A stretch of DNA of 64,000 bases, from contig CAMPET010000036.1 of NCBI GenBank assembly GCA_946803715.1, positions 363,040 to 427,039 of the forward strand. The letters run 5' to 3'. Position numbers and translations under genes: made by a program. Origin of the DNA: Beroe ovata. Taxonomy: Eukaryota > Ctenophora > Nuda > Beroida > Beroidae. Of this stretch, positions 62,231 through 64,000 are shown piece by piece; within the stretch, counting starts at the first letter, position 1, and each line of letters starts with the position of its first letter. The notes under the pieces are model-generated. The model saw only the letters and a program-made list of their open reading frames with translations. It did not search any database and was not told the origin of the DNA.

Positions 62231-62326
62231 AACCTTGGATGAAATTAGCGCTGCCGAGTGTAATTCAATTGTCCATAGCTATGGACAATAAAATTAAACT
62301 TGGCAGTGCTAATATCATTTTAGGTT
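62231..62326. repeat. 95-bp imperfect hairpin (MITE-like)
   Basis: AACCTTGGATGAAATTAGCG ... ATTGTCCATAG pairs with CTATGGACAAT ... AATATCATTTTAGGTT across almost the whole length with no loop. Short non-coding inverted-repeat element; no target duplication resolved. Confidence 0.75.
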
Positions 62327-62505
62327 AAGAAATTGAAACTGCGCAGCGCGTCGGGAGAATTTTATAATTATAGTTGATTTTTCCGTGCGGCCCGGCTCCG
62401 CGTCCGCACGCGGAGTGTTTGGATCACGCAGCCAGCAGCGCGGGAACGAACGTGAACATCCTTTCTCATTTTACGACTTTTCGGCGATAACATAACATGG
62501 AGTAA

Positions 62506-62616
62506 CTGTTCCCGCGCTGCGTGACCCAAATACTCCGCGCGCGCTGCGCGTCTCCGTGGTCCTTTCTACGACTTTTCAGTTCACTGAGTAGAACAGGGGC
62601 GCGCAACGTGTGCACA
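62506..62616 (-). repeat. dispersed GC-rich repeat, inverted copy
   Basis: Reverse complement of 36518-36624. A partial third version with GGAGTGTTTGGATCACGCAG lies at about 62408-62450. Confidence 0.85.
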
Positions 62617-63429
62617 GGAGTAAAATATCAAATAATCGGCGTCGCGCGCAATGTGTGCCCATTGTTGATTGTCCATTTAAAATCGATGACTTGCTTGTCG
62701 AGATTAATTTGATTTTGCGCGCGCGTGCAAAGTCATTGTCACTGCAACATGCAATGCGGCCTGCATCATGCTATAGCTAGTCTCTTTGACGTGAACGGTG
62801 AGCATTATATAGTGGCGCGTGCGAAACCCAGGCATAGTTTATAGACTACCAGCTTGGCCTATATAGCAATATCGCCATGCAACCCAAAAGCAAGCAAGGG
62901 CCTTGATCACTGATCATGCAAATGCACCGATGTTTGTTGGCTTTGCCAGATGTCGTCTTAAAGTTTTGTAGCAGCAGGATTACTCACAACCATACCCCCG
63001 CTGGCAAGATTTAATCCCTGGCAATCAAGATCATTGCTGATGGTATGGAAAATCCCTACAGGATGTTGTCAGGTTGTCTTCCACTGTGCTTCTGTTTTGA
63101 AACATTAGCCAAATTACTTTGTTCTCACTGAATCAGATTGAATTAGTTGCTGGAGGAATTGAATTGATTTGGTGGCTATTTGTTTATTTTAGATACTAGT
63201 TATTGAATTGAATTGAATTGAAGATTTTACAGCACTGAACTACTATATAATTTAGCATACTATAAGCAGCTTCTCAGTAGTGCTGTGGGAGAGTACTTTG
63301 TCCATTGTAAAGACTGTTAATAAGGCCACCCTGTAGAGGCCTAATCATATCTATGATCATATGTTAGGTGTACTCTTAGAACAGTACATACTAGGTCAAA
63401 AATTATCTACCATATTTACAGAAATAAAG

Positions 63430-63650
63430 TGCAATTTAATGACTTTCCAAGGTTATTTGTTTGAGCCATATAGAATGTGAGGCATGAGCCCTTTATACTC
63501 AGCAAACTCTGCAGCAGATCTGTTTGGAATAGTCTGCCATCAGAACTCAAGAGCTGTTCTACTATTGCTGTTCTACTGTTGCTATATTTAAATCAGCTCT
63601 TCAAACACACTTATTTAAGATTGCTTAGACAATTGATTTGCCACAGTGAT
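63430..63650 (+). pseudogene. LINE C-terminus relic, frameshifted
   Basis: RSVWNSLPSELKSCST in one frame continues as FKSALQTHLFKIA in another, the same WN-SLP ... FKS-L-THLF pattern as non-LTR retrotransposon ORF2 ends. Probably a 5'-truncated, decayed copy. Confidence 0.65.
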
Positions 63651-64000
63651 ATAGAAGTGTAAATTATTATTATTTTTTAATAAAAAAGAGCCTGACATTT
63701 CTAGGATGCTTACAAGAACTATTTACTATAGGCTTAGAATATGGGTTTTTAGGCCCTTAAAACAGAATCTATAATATAAAGGAATAAGGCACTTATAGGA
63801 AATCGGTTTTTTGTATACGATTATCTCGACCAAATGGAGTTGGAGAGCCGGGATTTTTTGCAAGGTGGTAGAAAAAAGGATTCCGCTTAGGACGATCATT
63901 CGATATTTTTGATTTAGGTCTTAGATTTTTCGTAATCTGCGTCGGAAGTTTTGAGAAGAGATGCAAAAATCAATTAAAGGGTGTAGCAGAAAATTGCATT

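Larger units (their letters stand above)
61795..64000. other. repeat-rich region after RPLP0
   Basis: No intact gene. Holds a hairpin (62231-62326), the inverted copy of a GC-rich dispersed repeat (62506-62616), a GAATT pentamer repeat (63200-63222) and a LINE relic. The last 400 bp is AT-rich and featureless. Confidence 0.55.

Overview
This is a eukaryotic nuclear window. It has spliced genes with GT-AG introns, ribosomal protein, alpha-tubulin, ERK and UBR-type ubiquitin ligase genes, many microsatellites and many short inverted-repeat elements. Protein sequences and the compact, short-intron genes point to an invertebrate animal; a sponge or other early-branching metazoan is my best guess, but I cannot prove it from the sequence. 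Seven runs of N occur, six of them a single N. Three single Ns are flanked by near-identical direct copies of 0.4-1.3 kb, which looks like overlapping haplotype contigs joined end to end.

Layout. 1-11.8 kb: no supportable gene; repeats, a CA-repeat gap, an E-box/CCAAT cluster and a haplotype-type duplication. 11.8-18.2 kb (-): complete UBR1/UBR2-like N-recognin, 6 exons, 1793 aa. 18.5-18.8 kb (-): small unrecognised protein, possibly mitochondrial. 19.1-19.5 kb: GC-rich mobile repeats. 19.9-21.2 kb (+): intronless UPF3. 21.5-26 kb (+): ERK-type MAP kinase, 11 exons. 29.5-33.7 kb (+): divergent rhodopsin-like GPCR, 7 exons, with a long-TIR transposon carrying an RNase-H-like ORF in one intron. 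34.4-36.2 kb (+): gamma-butyrobetaine hydroxylase-like enzyme, 2 exons. 37.0-47.2 kb (-): CEP89-like centriolar coiled-coil gene, 13 exons with consistent splice phases; its introns hold three genes on the opposite strand (small membrane protein, alpha-tubulin, Sulfotransfer_4-type protein). 48.4-49.4 kb (-): LYRM9-like gene broken at an N. 49.8-53.1 kb (-): COQ8/ADCK3-like with a long N-terminal extension. 53.8-57.2 kb (-): Ser/Thr/Glu-rich repeat membrane protein resembling TGN38/TGN46, its 3' part present twice around an N. 59.0-61.8 kb (+): ribosomal protein P0, 7 exons, with a LINE relic in an intron. 61.8-64 kb: repeats and a second LINE relic.

These are independent housekeeping and signalling genes, not an operon. 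The strongest functional theme is ciliary/centrosomal: CEP89 with a nested alpha-tubulin, and several matches to the RFX X-box consensus upstream of and within CEP89. The strongest mobile-DNA themes are the long-TIR element in the GPCR intron, a MITE family with 8-9 bp target duplications, and a palindromic repeat family that abuts the broken LYRM9 exon.
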